A DNA stretch of 64,000 nt, from contig OZ252150.1 in NCBI GenBank assembly GCA_965248775.1, positions 3,286,001 through 3,350,000 on the forward strand, given 5' to 3'. Below are positions 9,051 through 17,697 of this stretch, piece by piece. The translations under genes were made by a program, and so were the position numbers. The notes under the pieces were generated by a model that had not been told where the DNA came from, made no database searches, and saw only the letters and a program-made list of their open reading frames with translations. This DNA is from JBHHUI01 sp965248775. GTDB taxonomy: Bacteria; Chloroflexota; Anaerolineae; Anaerolineales; JBHHUI01. Numbering within the stretch: the first letter of the stretch is position 1; each line of letters starts with the position of its first letter.

Positions 9051-9731
9051 ATGCCAAGGGTTATTCTTATTCATGGATTTCCTGAACCTGGCGAGAGTAT
9101 AAAGGAACAACTCAAAGCCATTCGAGAATTATGTAACTCATTAAATTCAGAATTAGATGAATTCATTTGGGCTACTGATAACCGTGAAGAACAAGGCATG
9201 CTTATTGGTAGGTTGGTAAAACCTGGTGAGAGTCTTGTGGATTTTCTATCAGACGTTTATTCTTCTTGGTACGAAAAGCATATCAAGAGACTGCCTCCCG
9301 AAACTAAATATATAGTGATCTCTTACTCAGCTGGAGGCGCATTATTTTATAGATGGGTTGAAAAGGTACGTTATCGACATCATATCAGCTGCATCGCATC
9401 CGCCCTCACAATTGCTGCTCCAATTGATATCCCTACACAAATCATATTTCATTTCCGCAAGCGGCCAGTTCGAGTCAGGGATGAGCCAGAGATGGATGCA
9501 GAGAAAATAATATCAAAACTCAGAGCAGGCAAAGTCAGATTGAAGGTTGTCTTCGGAGAAGATGACGAAACAATACCGGAGGAGTATGCGTCATTCTCTA
9601 AGAGTTTGGATGTTGATCAAGAACTAATCAGATTTGCAGATCACATATCAATTCGTTCGGATAAGACAGTACGAGCAATAGTCCGAACACTTATTGTTCG
9701 TCAATTTGAGGAAGATGCATGGGCAAATTGA
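9051..9731 (+). CDS. Alpha/beta-hydrolase-like protein
   Basis: The 226-residue product begins with VILIHGFPEPGE, matching the HG oxyanion-hole strand of alpha/beta hydrolases. A plausible triad is Ser in YSAGGALF (about residue 97), Asp in VFGEDDETIP (about residue 168) and His in ADHISIRS (about residue 202). The nucleophile elbow SYSAGG departs from strict GxSxG at the first Gly. The substrate is unknown. Its 3' end overlaps the following HTH gene by 13 nt, so the two are probably co-expressed. Confidence 0.68.
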   Translation: MPRVILIHGFPEPGESIKEQLKAIRELCNSLNSELDEFIWATDNREEQGMLIGRLVKPGESLVDFLSDVYSSWYEKHIKRLPPETKYIVISYSAGGALFYRWVEKVRYRHHISCIASALTIAAPIDIPTQIIFHFRKRPVRVRDEPEMDAEKIISKLRAGKVRLKVVFGEDDETIPEEYASFSKSLDVDQELIRFADHISIRSDKTVRAIVRTLIVRQFEEDAWAN

Positions 9732-9994
9732 ATAATAATAAGCGGCCTCAACTCGCTTTTCCATTCGGTGAAAATGATAAAAATTATCACACGCTCTCAA
9801 AGTTGGGTAAAATGACAGGTTATCATCCGGTTCACCTCCGTCGGCTAGTTTCGGAAGGTAGGGTTGATGCGATCAAAATTGAAGTAGATGGCAGCCCTGG
9901 ATTTTGGGTTTCAACTTTCGAAGCAATCAAGAAGTATCAGGCAACCAAGGATAGAAGAGGCAGGCGGATAAAAGACAAATCGAATCATAAATAG
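9719..9994 (+). CDS. Small helix-turn-helix protein
   Basis: The 91-residue protein has LSKLGKMTGYHPVHLRRLVSEGRVDAIKIEVDG, a MerR/excisionase-like winged-HTH pattern in which the wing carries GFWVS, followed by a basic tail rich in Lys and Arg. It overlaps the hydrolase end by 13 nt. It could regulate this small operon (inference). A strong terminator follows at 10033. Confidence 0.6.
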   Translation: MGKLNNNKRPQLAFPFGENDKNYHTLSKLGKMTGYHPVHLRRLVSEGRVDAIKIEVDGSPGFWVSTFEAIKKYQATKDRRGRRIKDKSNHK

Positions 9995-10032
9995 ATTCAA
10001 TCTGACTGTAGCTCGTCTTATCAATCATCATA

Positions 10033-10056
10033 GCACTCATTATTGAGTGCTTTTTT
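10033..10056 (+). terminator. Rho-independent terminator
   Basis: A GCACTCA/TGAGTGC stem with a short loop is followed by TTTTTT. It ends the zinc finger/hydrolase/HTH operon. Confidence 0.85.
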
Positions 10057-10202
10057 GATCCGTCTATCAGGGTCGCTCCGCTTACTCGAAGCATTCGAAA
10101 ACAACGATTTTTTGTTGCGATGCGCAACGCTTTGCAAAAAAGGGTGTTATTTAAGGAGAGTATATCTTGCTGCCGGATTATGTGAACTAGGGGTCAAAGC
10201 TG

Positions 10203-10295
10203 ATGGCCGAAATTCGAAAATGGTTTGCCGCGCTTGTGATCGTATTATTCATGATTAGTTTGCTGGCGTCAGTTGCTTCGCGGCTACTTCGATAG
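10203..10295 (+). CDS. 30-residue predicted membrane peptide
   Basis: The ATG at 10203 encodes MAEIRKWFAALVIVLFMISL followed by LASVASRLLR and TAG. This is a short amphipathic start, one transmembrane helix and a basic end, the layout of small membrane-bound regulators or type I toxins. AGGGG lies about 10 nt upstream. It is a real possibility but too short to be certain. Confidence 0.35.
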   Translation: MAEIRKWFAALVIVLFMISLLASVASRLLR

Positions 10296-10323
10296 CTGTG
10301 GTGGAATAGATAACGGGGAAAAA

Positions 10324-10554
10324 ATGAACGGCAAATCGCATGGAGATAAGAAGGGGGATTTTAGGCCTCTTGAGATCGACGCCAAACTCGAGTTGAGATT
10401 TGGAATTATTGGGGCTCTGCGGGCGCGGATAAAGCTGCGGCTACAGGGAATTAAAGAAAAGCGCTCTCTCGCATCTGGGATAAACCGAATGCCGGTCATC
10501 CGGGCAATCCCCCCATTGATTAGAGCGTTACGCTCGATGATTGGATTGGGGTAG
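10324..10554 (+). CDS. Small basic hypothetical protein
   Basis: The 76-residue reading frame starts at ATG 10324 (MNGKSHGDKKGDFRPLE) and is very basic, with IGALRARIKLRLQGIKEK and RALRSMIGLG. No family is recognised. It lies between the 30-residue peptide and another small membrane protein, all on the same strand. It may be a real small gene or chance coding. Confidence 0.3.
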   Translation: MNGKSHGDKKGDFRPLEIDAKLELRFGIIGALRARIKLRLQGIKEKRSLASGINRMPVIRAIPPLIRALRSMIGLG

Positions 10555-10620
10555 ATCAACCTAGAATACTTTGGGTCTCTAATCTGCATATAACTAAATT
10601 TACATTGAACGGATTACGTT

Positions 10621-10842
10621 TTGGATATTCTCTTTGCTTCTGTGTTCGGCACAATGCTTATCTGTGTAAGCGCTGTGATTGCTCTTGTGCCACTCCTAAT
10701 TACCGTTGTGGATGGAGGAAGTGAGTATGTCCAGGACGTGCCCAGCCAAAAGCAAAGCACCTCTCCTGTCGTTGCATCGGCACACCAACTTTATCCTTCG
10801 GAACGTCAACGGGCGGATGGAGCGGGCACCTACAGTAGTTGA
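10621..10842 (+). CDS. Small membrane protein (TTG start)
   Basis: The 73-residue frame starts with TTG. It has one long hydrophobic helix (about residues 3-28, FASVFGTMLICVSAVIALVP) and then a polar tail. No family is recognised, and the non-ATG start and composition make this tentative. Confidence 0.3.
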   Translation: MDILFASVFGTMLICVSAVIALVPLLITVVDGGSEYVQDVPSQKQSTSPVVASAHQLYPSERQRADGAGTYSS

Positions 10843-10938
10843 ACGGAGCTTGATTGCTTCACTGACGACCATATGTCAGTAATGTCCCGTAAACTGAACT
10901 TACACGGTCGGAAAAGCTATTGTTCAGCGAGGTGAGAG

Positions 10939-11253
10939 ATGCGCTATCAGGTAATCGCCGGAGTACTGTCAGCAACTCTGTTTGTTTCTGGCTATATACC
11001 GATGTTGCTGAAGGTGGCGAGAACACGGGATCTGCATTCTTATAGCTTTACCCAGATTCTGATTAACAATGTAGGCAACTTCATCTACTGGATTTACGTT
11101 TCAAGCTTGCCGGTGGGACCGATTTGGCTCCTGCATGGATTTTACACAGTTGCCATGATGTTGATGTTGTTTTGGTACCTCCGGTATGAACGTAATCGCT
11201 CTGTTGCTGGCCCAATGCTTGGAAGACAAGATGCTGACTCTGGCATTACCTAA
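10939..11253 (+). CDS. PQ-loop/SemiSWEET-like membrane transporter
   Basis: The 104-residue, three-helix protein has the PQ-loop-type first helix and loop (VSGYIPMLLKVARTRDLHSYS), a second helix with NNVGNFIYWIYV and a third with GFYTVAMMLMLFWYLRY. SemiSWEET proteins of this size dimerise to move small polar solutes. The start has GAGG about 8 nt upstream. The gene overlaps the HisG-like gene by 23 nt and opens the co-directional biosynthetic set, so it may move a precursor or product (inference). Confidence 0.7.
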   Translation: MRYQVIAGVLSATLFVSGYIPMLLKVARTRDLHSYSFTQILINNVGNFIYWIYVSSLPVGPIWLLHGFYTVAMMLMLFWYLRYERNRSVAGPMLGRQDADSGIT

Positions 11254-11863
11254 TCGAGGCCGACTTGCGTCGGGCGCTGCGTCGCTCGTGGAGAGGGCTG
11301 GATTTGACATTACTCGCGCCGAGAGGGGGCTCCAGGCACTTCCACGGAATCCTGGCCTCAAGATCATCTTCGTTCACCATAAAGATTGCGGAAAACTAGT
11401 TAAAGAAGGCTTAGCTGATATTGGCGTGACTGCCGAAGACATTCTGGCTGAGTACAGAAACAGTGTTGCAGTCTTGTCGGCTCTTCCTTTCGGAAATTGC
11501 AAAATTGTTGTTGCAGTCCTTGAAGAGAGCAAGGTCAACCGAATCGAAGAGTTGGAAAATGCGACCATCGCCACCAAATACCCACAGATTTCCAGAAGGT
11601 GGTTCTCAGAACGCGGCTTATCTGTAAGAGTGAGGCATCTCCACGGATCCGTCGAGATAGCACCGTCCATTGAGTATGCAGATGCCATAGTTGACAGCTA
11701 CGAGACTGGTGCGACTGCGATTGCGAACAGACTTGAGGTTCTAGAGACGATTATGACTTCACAAGCTGTCCTTATCGGCAGGGAGACGGTGCACATCACC
11801 CCGGAAGAGCGGAGCCTTTCCCACTTGCTGATAAAGGCTGCGCGCTCCGTTTCCGTTGATTAG
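11231..11863 (+). CDS. ATP phosphoribosyltransferase paralog (HisG short form)
   Basis: The 210-residue protein is a HisG catalytic domain without the C-terminal regulatory domain (HisGS size). It has LALPNRGRLASGA, a DIGVTAEDIL ligand-binding motif, and the PRPP loop region GSVEIAPSIEYADAIVD-YETGATAIANRL. HisG joins ATP and PRPP to give N1-phosphoribosyl-ATP. The start at ATG 11231 fits the conserved N-terminus. No hisZ and no other complete his operon is present. Instead radical SAM enzymes, an SDR and a HisI paralog follow. HisG homologs paired with an SDR are known from the pentostatin and coformycin clusters, so a specialised-metabolite role is likely (inference). Confidence 0.85.
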   Translation: MLTLALPNRGRLASGAASLVERAGFDITRAERGLQALPRNPGLKIIFVHHKDCGKLVKEGLADIGVTAEDILAEYRNSVAVLSALPFGNCKIVVAVLEESKVNRIEELENATIATKYPQISRRWFSERGLSVRVRHLHGSVEIAPSIEYADAIVDSYETGATAIANRLEVLETIMTSQAVLIGRETVHITPEERSLSHLLIKAARSVSVD

Positions 11864-11884
11864 CTCGATATATTATTGATAGAT

Positions 11885-12943
11885 AGGACTTACGCAAACC
11901 AGGGAGAAACTGAGACAATGTGTGAATGAACAAATTATCTCACTGGGATTACAGCCAATTTCTCTTGGTTAGCCAAATCAATTACACACAAACCTACTTT
12001 GCTGACCATAGTGAACATTTGAGCCCCGATCGTGTCAATCGACTGATGAGGGAAATAAATTTACGCCACGGGAACTGCGCCAAATGGTGCGCAAAGAGTT
12101 GGTTCTCTCTGAAGATGGCTACATTCTCTTTGATGATACGGTGCTTGATAAAAACCATTCCTTTGCCATTGAACTGGTGCGTAGGCAGTGGAGTGGCAAC
12201 GCCAAAAAGGTAATCAAAGGCATCGGGCTCGTGACTTGTGTCTATGTCAATCCCGACATCGATAAATTCTGGGTCATCGATTACCGCATTTTTGACCCTG
12301 CGCGAGATGGACGTAGCAAACTCGACCACTTGTTGGATATGTGGCGAACCATTCTGCATGTGGAACAGCTTCCTTTCCGCACTGTGTTGATGGATAGCTG
12401 GTATGCGACGATGAAAGTGATGAAAGCAGTCGAAAAAGCCGGCAAAATCTACTACTGTCCGTTGAAATCGAACCGGCAAGCGACAGAAAGTCCTGCGGAT
12501 GACTACTGCCGAGTTGATGCGCTCTCTTGGAGCGCTGAGGAGATTGAAGCGGGAAAAATGGTTCATCTCAAAAAGTTTCCAAAAGGTCATCAAGTGAAAC
12601 TGTTCCGGATTGCGGTGTCTACTCACCGCACAGAGCATGTGGTTACCAATGACCACTCTCAAGATTCCTCAGATGCTACAGGCATAGAAAGTGCCATCCG
12701 CTGGAAGATTGAGCAGTTTCACCGAGAGGCCAAACAGCTAACCGGGCTGGAAGCATCTCAATGTCGTTCGCAACGAGCACAGCGCAATCATATTGCTTGT
12801 GCCATGCTTGTCTGGGTACGCCTGAATCAGATTGCGCAGGATGCACATACGAATGTGTATCAAATTAAGCAAGGTTTGTTGAGCAACTACATGCGAACTC
12901 AGCTTCGGCTACCTTCTATCTCTATGCTCCCTGCGTAAGTCCT
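11885..12943 (+). mobile_element. IS701/IS4-like insertion sequence
   Basis: The terminal inverted repeats are AGGACTTACGCA (11885) and TGCGTAAGTCCT (ending 12943). The element sits in the 100-bp gap between the HisG-like gene and the MoaA-like gene and does not break either reading frame. Confidence 0.85.
11926..12938 (+). pseudogene. IS701/IS4-like transposase with frameshift
   Basis: The N-terminal frame (WDYSQFLLVSQINYTQTYFA) and the main frame from 12084 (ILFDDTVLDK with the first Asp; FRTVLMDSWYA with the second; a Glu region in AIRWKIEQFHREAKQLTGLE) belong to one DDE transposase. They are out of register by one base near 12055: KFTPRELRQMVRKE is encoded in the second frame upstream of its first ATG. 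The copy is probably inactive unless the shift is a sequencing error. Confidence 0.75.
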
Positions 12944-14479
12944 AATAGAGAAAGGATATTAAAATGATCATCGACAAACCTCTCCCTCAACTGAGAATCG
13001 CGGTTAACAGTGGATGCCAAAAGGCATGCTTTTACTGCCGGCCGTCCGGCGAGAGCATTGTTGAAGACCTTACCGCTCAATTGACATCAGACGAAATTGT
13101 AACTGTCGTCAGCCGTATCGCCTCTTATGGGATTGACGCCGTCAAGCTAACTGGTGGCGATCCTGTATTAAGGGAAGACATAGTGGAGGTGGTGCGGGGC
13201 ATTAAGAGTACGCCGGGCATCCGCACAGTAGAACTCGTCACGCGACACCATCGAGCCGGTCTGCTCGCAGCAGATTTGGCCGATGCTGGATTAGACTGTC
13301 TCAATTTTAGCCTCGACACCCTCGATCCGGCTAAGTTTCATAAGATAACGGGAGTTAATACTCACCGTCTGTTAATTGAGGCTATAGAGAAATCTGTGCC
13401 AGTAAGCAAGACCGTCAAGATTAATACTGTGGTCATGGCAGGTGTGAACTCGGATGAGCTATACGACCTGGTGGTATTCGCCGAGACAGTCGGGGCGGAC
13501 ACATTAAAGCTACTCGATCTAATTCTCGAACTGGAACTTGACGATGATTCGTTCGCCTACCGACTGCAATCTGTAGTTGCAGGCAAGTCATTTGTTGACC
13601 TTTACTATCCACTTGACGCGTTCGCTCAGCACATGGAAGGCGTAGCCGTAGATGCTAGCGTGTCACGTCAGCCAGGTGGGCTTGGACATCCGATGTCATC
13701 TTTCAGGATGTCTTCAGGTCTTCGTGTTCAGATCAAAGACGCGAGGCGAGGAGCATGGTATGGCGACATTTGCAATGGGTGCTCCCTTTACCCGTGTCAT
13801 GACGCCATCATGGCTCTTCGGCTGACTCCTGATGGCAAGCTGCAAAGATGCCTGTCAAGAGCCGATAATCTGTTAGATTTGCAAACGCCCCTACGAGAAG
13901 GTGGTAGTGGTTACATGTTGACTGATGAGTCTGGAAAAAGTAAGTTGTTGGCCTGCCAAACAGAGGAGCGCCAAAATGATCCAGAGTGTCATCACGCATG
14001 AGTGTTCAAAGTGCAGGAGCCTCAACATTGTCAAGAATGGTACAGACTATAAAGGCGGTCAGAAGTTTCATTGTCTCGATTGCGCCGCTTATGGAATGTT
14101 GGAACCGCAAAGCCGTTCTTATCCTGAGTTCATCAGAGAATTTGTCCTACGCACCTATCGAGAGCGAGCCAGTATGCGCGGCATTGAGCGCATCTTTGGC
14201 ATCGCGCGGCAGACATTAGCACGCTGGATTCTGGAGAAGGCCGGCGCTATGCCGAACCTGGCTGACACTTTAGAAACCGTAAAAACGGATGATGTGCTGG
14301 AATTGGATGAATTATGGTCATTTGTACGCACAAAAAACGATAAACGTTGGATATGGGTCGCGCTGTGTCGGCGCACGCGCCAAGTGGTGGCCTATTTTAT
14401 TGGCGACCGCAGTGAAAAAATATAGTGGACCCCAGAATCTAGACACGAAAACACGTCGGGCTAAGGTACACTGCCAGCC

Positions 14480-14794
14480 ATGACAAAGAAGAAAACCCGC
14501 ACCCACTACAGCGCCGAACGGAAAGCCCAGATCGTTCTCGAACTACTGCGGGAAGAGCGCACATTCGCGCAGATCGCCGCTGAGTATGGCATGCACGTCA
14601 ATATGCTCCGCAAATGGAAAGCGCAGGCGGTCGAGCGCTTACCTAGCGTGTTCAGCAACGAGAACCACACGATGCGCGAGCTCGAGGCGGCACACGAGAG
14701 CGAACGCGAAGCGCTGTATGCGCAGATTGGCCGGCTGACGACGCAGTTAGCCTGGCTCAAAATAAAATCTGGCCTCAACGTCATCGAGAAGTGA
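14480..14794 (+). CDS. IS3-type transposase OrfA
   Basis: The 104-residue HTH_Tnp_1 protein has HYSAERKAQIVLELLREERTFAQIAAEYGMHVNMLRKWK, followed by a coiled coil (MRELEAAHESEREALYAQIGRLTTQLAWLKIK). It is intact and 10 nt upstream of orfB. Confidence 0.9.
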   Translation: MTKKKTRTHYSAERKAQIVLELLREERTFAQIAAEYGMHVNMLRKWKAQAVERLPSVFSNENHTMRELEAAHESEREALYAQIGRLTTQLAWLKIKSGLNVIEK

Positions 14795-15223
14795 GCGACT
14801 GACGATGGTCGAACGCGAGAATGCTGAGCTATCGCTCGCAACCCAGGCCGATCTGTTGGGTATCAGTCGCTCCAGTTTGTACTACGTCCCGGTCCCGCCG
14901 TCACCGGAAGAGTTGTACATCAAGTGCCGCATCGATGAAATCTACACTGCCCATCCCTTCTACGGTTCGCGCAAGATCCTGGCCGTATTGCGACGCGAGA
15001 TGACCATCAATCGCAAAGCAGTCCAACGTCATATGCGCGAAATGGGGTTGGCAGCCATCTATCCGGGCCCGAATCTGAGCACACCGTCCCGGGGCCGGGT
15101 CACGGGAAACGAGCTAAGCAGCACGCTGTTTTCCCCTATTTGTTGCGCGGAGTGGCGATCACGCAGCCAAATCAGGTCTGGGGAATCGACATCACCTATA
15201 TCCGCCTCCGCGGCGGCTGGATG

Positions 15224-15249
15224 CCCAGCCCCGGACAGGCTGGACGGGG
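15224..15249 (+). repeat. 26-nt palindromic insertion in IS3 OrfB
   Basis: The insertion sits between ATG and TACCTCGTGG of the conserved GGWM-YLVAVLDW coding sequence and shifts the frame by 26. It contains the interleaved complementary pairs CCAGCC/GGCTGG and CCCCG/CGGGG. Its reverse complement closely matches the segment at about 31500-31523. Confidence 0.75.
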
Positions 15250-15480
15250 TACCTCGTGGCTGTGCTGGATTGGTTCTCCCGCTACGTGGTCAGCTGGGAG
15301 CTCGACCAGACGCTGGAAATGCCATTCGTGTTGCGCGCAGTCGAGCGGGCGCTGGCAGCGGCCACGCCGACGATCTGGAACAGCGACCAGGGCAGCCACT
15401 TCACTAGCCCGCAGTACATTGACCGGCTCCAAGCGGCCGGTACACAAATCAGTATGGATGGTCGCGGCCGTGCGCTCGAC

Positions 15481-15504
15481 CTCGTCCAGTCGACGAGACT
15501 GGGC
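15481..15504 (+). repeat. 24-nt interleaved-palindrome insertion
   Basis: The unit reads CTCGTC-CAGTC-GACGAG then ACTGGG, and the same 23 bases occur at 31358 and 36552. It is inserted in frame between Asp and Asn codons of the RALD-NIFTERLW region. CTCGTC pairs with GACGAG, and CCAGTC pairs with GACTGG. Confidence 0.85.
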
Positions 15505-15710
15505 AATATCTTCACCGAGCGGCTGTGGCGGACGGTGAAATACGAGGAGGTCTATCTGCACGACTACGACAGCCCGCGCGAAGCACGGCAGGCTCTGATA
15601 CGCTACTTTCGCTTCTACCGTGCGGAGCGTCCGCATCAATCACTCGACTATCTCACCCCGGCGCAGGTGTACTTCGGGGAACGCACGCTGCTGAACTGAC
15701 ACCGATTTCG

Positions 15711-15761
15711 CTGTGGACATGTGGACAACTGAGAATGCGCCAGTTGCCCACATGTCCACAG
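15711..15761. repeat. 21-bp hairpin downstream of IS3 OrfB
   Basis: The arms at 15711-15731 and 15741-15761 are complementary at 20 of 21 positions (arm core CTGTGGACATGTGG) around a 9-nt loop. It lies between the orfB stop and the IS3 right end. It may be a transcription barrier or a structural part of the element. Confidence 0.75.
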
Positions 15762-16352
15762 CACTACGGCGACCATTTATGTCCACGACTCACGAAAGGA
15801 GAATGCACCTTACGCCAGGCCATTTTTCTGTCTTGACAAAGGGGTCCACCATAAAAGTTGTCGCGCGTTATGGAAATCCATCCCAGCATCCTACAAAGCG
15901 TGTTGCTCCTTCAGCGACTTCTGGCACGCTTACCAGAAGGTTTTACCAAACGACACTCACCAAAGTGTCGGCAAAGAAAGCGGCCAGACATCTCACGTGG
16001 AACGCTGGAACAACACCTTGCGCCAGAGACTGGCTCGCTTCGTGCGCAAAACTCTTTCTTTCTCCAAGTCCGACGTTTACCATGAAGCTGTACTCAAGTT
16101 GTATCTCCATTACTACAATACAGCGTGGTCCCCATCAGTTACCATGTAACCACTACCGAGAAGGTGAACTGCAGAGGGTTGATTTGTTGCTTGAAGAAGC
16201 TCTGCGGACTTATGGAACGGCAGAATTTACCCAGGCACCCAGAATTCGGGCACAGGCTTTATACCCCCTGCCTTTGGTCACGGCTTGGGATTAAAGCAAG
16301 AGCGAACATTAAGATCTAACAGGGACGTGTTGAACAGTTAAGGGAGAATATA

Positions 16353-17675
16353 ATGAACGAGAAGAATGTTTTACTAGTTTATCCAAAAATCGACTACGAA
16401 GAAAACTATAAGTACTCTTGGACACCGTTTTCGATTCTTGCTCTGGCGGGAGTTTTGGAAGCGCGTGGCATCCGGCCGGTGCTTTTTGACCAGAATAGCG
16501 ACCCTGATGCGGATTGGTTCTCTCGGATTGAACCGTATCTGCCAGGGGCGCTTTGCGTTGGTTTCAGCGCAATGACCGGCGGTGGGCAGATTCAAAACGC
16601 ACTTAAACTAGCTGAAGAAATTCGAAGCCACAGCCCACAGCTGCCCTTGATATGGGGAGGGCCGCATGTCAGTGTTCTGCCAGAGCAAACGGCTAGCCAT
16701 CCGCTTGTAGACATTGCTACGGTTGGTCAGGGTGATCTGACGATGTTCGAGCTAGCATCAGCATTACAAACTGGAGCCTCTCTTAGGGAGGTAGATGGCA
16801 TATACCTAAAGGATGCTGATGGGGCTGTTATGTCTACTCCAGTCCGGCCGTTCGAGCGCAAGAGCGACTTGCCCATGTATCCGTGGCACTTGGTGGACCC
16901 AACCGATTATATCCGAGATGATGTGACAATCAACACGCGTACGTTAGGTTATGTCTCAAGCCAGGGATGCCCGTATCGATGTAGATTTTGCTATGAATTC
17001 GGCATGTACAACGCCTGGTGGTCTGCGTTCGACGCCGAGCGTTTAGTTGAAGATATTACGCAACTGGTAACGAAGCACGGGATTAACGGCGTCAAATTCT
17101 ACGACGCAGACTTCTTCGTCAACGCCAGTAGGATTGAGAAGTTCTGCCACCTGCTTCAGGATCAAGAGGTTCCAATTAAGTGGGCCGGGTCCGCGAACCC
17201 CCATGATATTTTGAGGATGCAATCTCGTCGGCCGGAGATTCTCGAGCTGATCAAAGACACTAAATGTACGCGCATCCTGATGGGTATGGAGTCCGGAAGC
17301 GACAGGATACTTGAGTTGATTGATAAGCGGGTCACTTCGGCGCAACTGCGAGAGGTCGCTCAGATCATTACTGATTACGGGATCATCGGCAGCTTTACGT
17401 TCATTATCGGCTTTCCCGGAGAGACGCTTGAGGAATTAAAGGAGACGCTCGCGTTGGTTGACTATGTTCACGGCCTCTCCGAACGACATGAGTCACGGAT
17501 TCACATTTTCGCACCCTATCCAGGGACGCCTCTATACGCCACGGCTCTTGAGAATGAATTTGAGGCGCCGACAGAATTCGAGGGGTGGTCAAACTACAAT
17601 TACTATGAACCACAAACGCCCTGGGTAAACTCGAATATTGTTGACATGGTTCGTGAATATACCCGGATGAATTAA
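16353..17675 (+). CDS. B12-binding radical SAM enzyme
   Basis: The 440-residue protein has an N-terminal cobalamin-binding-like domain (VLLVYPKIDY, GVLEARGIRPVLFDQN, LIWGGPHVSVLPE, GQGDLTMFELA) and a radical SAM core with CPYRCRFCYE (CxxxCxxC, about residue 206). It continues KFYDADFFVNASR, CTRILMGMESGSDRILEL and IGSFTFIIGFPGETLEEL. Such enzymes methylate unactivated carbons or carry out ring rearrangements. The canonical DxHxxG of strict B12 domains is not obvious, so cobalamin use is likely rather than certain. It lies 58 bp after the MoaA-like gene on the same strand. Confidence 0.82.
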   Translation: MNEKNVLLVYPKIDYEENYKYSWTPFSILALAGVLEARGIRPVLFDQNSDPDADWFSRIEPYLPGALCVGFSAMTGGGQIQNALKLAEEIRSHSPQLPLIWGGPHVSVLPEQTASHPLVDIATVGQGDLTMFELASALQTGASLREVDGIYLKDADGAVMSTPVRPFERKSDLPMYPWHLVDPTDYIRDDVTINTRTLGYVSSQGCPYRCRFCYEFGMYNAWWSAFDAERLVEDITQLVTKHGINGVKFYDADFFVNASRIEKFCHLLQDQEVPIKWAGSANPHDILRMQSRRPEILELIKDTKCTRILMGMESGSDRILELIDKRVTSAQLREVAQIITDYGIIGSFTFIIGFPGETLEELKETLALVDYVHGLSERHESRIHIFAPYPGTPLYATALENEFEAPTEFEGWSNYNYYEPQTPWVNSNIVDMVREYTRMN

Positions 17676-17697
17676 TGCGAAGTTTTGGAGCAAAGCT

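Larger units (their letters stand above)
14805..15699 (+). pseudogene. IS3-type OrfB broken by short palindromic insertions
   Basis: Three frames together encode one rve transposase: HTH region LGISRSSLYYV, then HAVFPYLLRGVAI and WGIDITYIRLRGGWM (first Asp), then VAVLDWFSRYVVSWEL, WNSDQGSHFTSPQY (second Asp), the Glu in NIFTERLWRTVKYEEV and FYRAERPHQSLDY. Frame changes occur near 15087-15112 and at 15224-15249, each explained by a roughly 26-nt insertion. A third, 24-nt in-frame insertion at 15481-15504 adds LVQSTRLG just before NIFTERLW. It is likely inactive as written. Confidence 0.8.
14421..15853 (+). mobile_element. IS3-family element nested in IS1 copy A
   Basis: The inverted ends are TATAGTGGACCCC and GGGGTCCACCATA, and the 3-bp target duplication AAA restores the IS1 sequence GTGAAAAAAGTTG exactly. 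It carries orfA, a damaged orfB with three short palindromic insertions, and a 21-bp hairpin downstream. Confidence 0.9.
13903..16157 (+). mobile_element. IS1-family element copy A, carrying an IS3-type element
   Basis: Ends are GGTAGTGGTTACATG and its inverse. The target duplication is CGAGAAGGT(G), 9-10 bp, at 13894-13902 and 16157-16166. The transposase starts at 13976 and is broken at 14420 by the IS3-type element 14421-15853. The remainder (15857-16148) is identical in sequence to the other IS1 copies wherever compared. Without the inner element the length is about 820 bp, like copies B, C and D. Confidence 0.92.
12964..16294 (+). pseudogene. MoaA-like radical SAM enzyme, interrupted by IS1
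   Basis: Joining 12964-13902 to 16166-16294 gives a 355-residue protein. The N-terminal radical SAM cluster motif is CQKACFYC (CxxxCxxC), followed by KLTGGDPVLRED, SLDTLDP and INTVVMAGVN, all typical of MoaA. The C-terminus has CNGCSLYPC and a later Cys in GKLQRCLSRAD, matching MoaA's second 4Fe-4S site that binds the purine nucleotide substrate. No other moa gene is near, so a role on a purine nucleotide in the surrounding cluster is inferred. IS1 lies 43 codons before the stop, and removing it with one target copy restores PLREGELQRV. The start has GAAAGGA upstream. Confidence 0.82.

Noticed and set aside
10043..10258. 71-codon frame overlapping a terminator
   Set aside because: It starts inside the terminator hairpin, has no motif, and overlaps a more plausible small membrane peptide.
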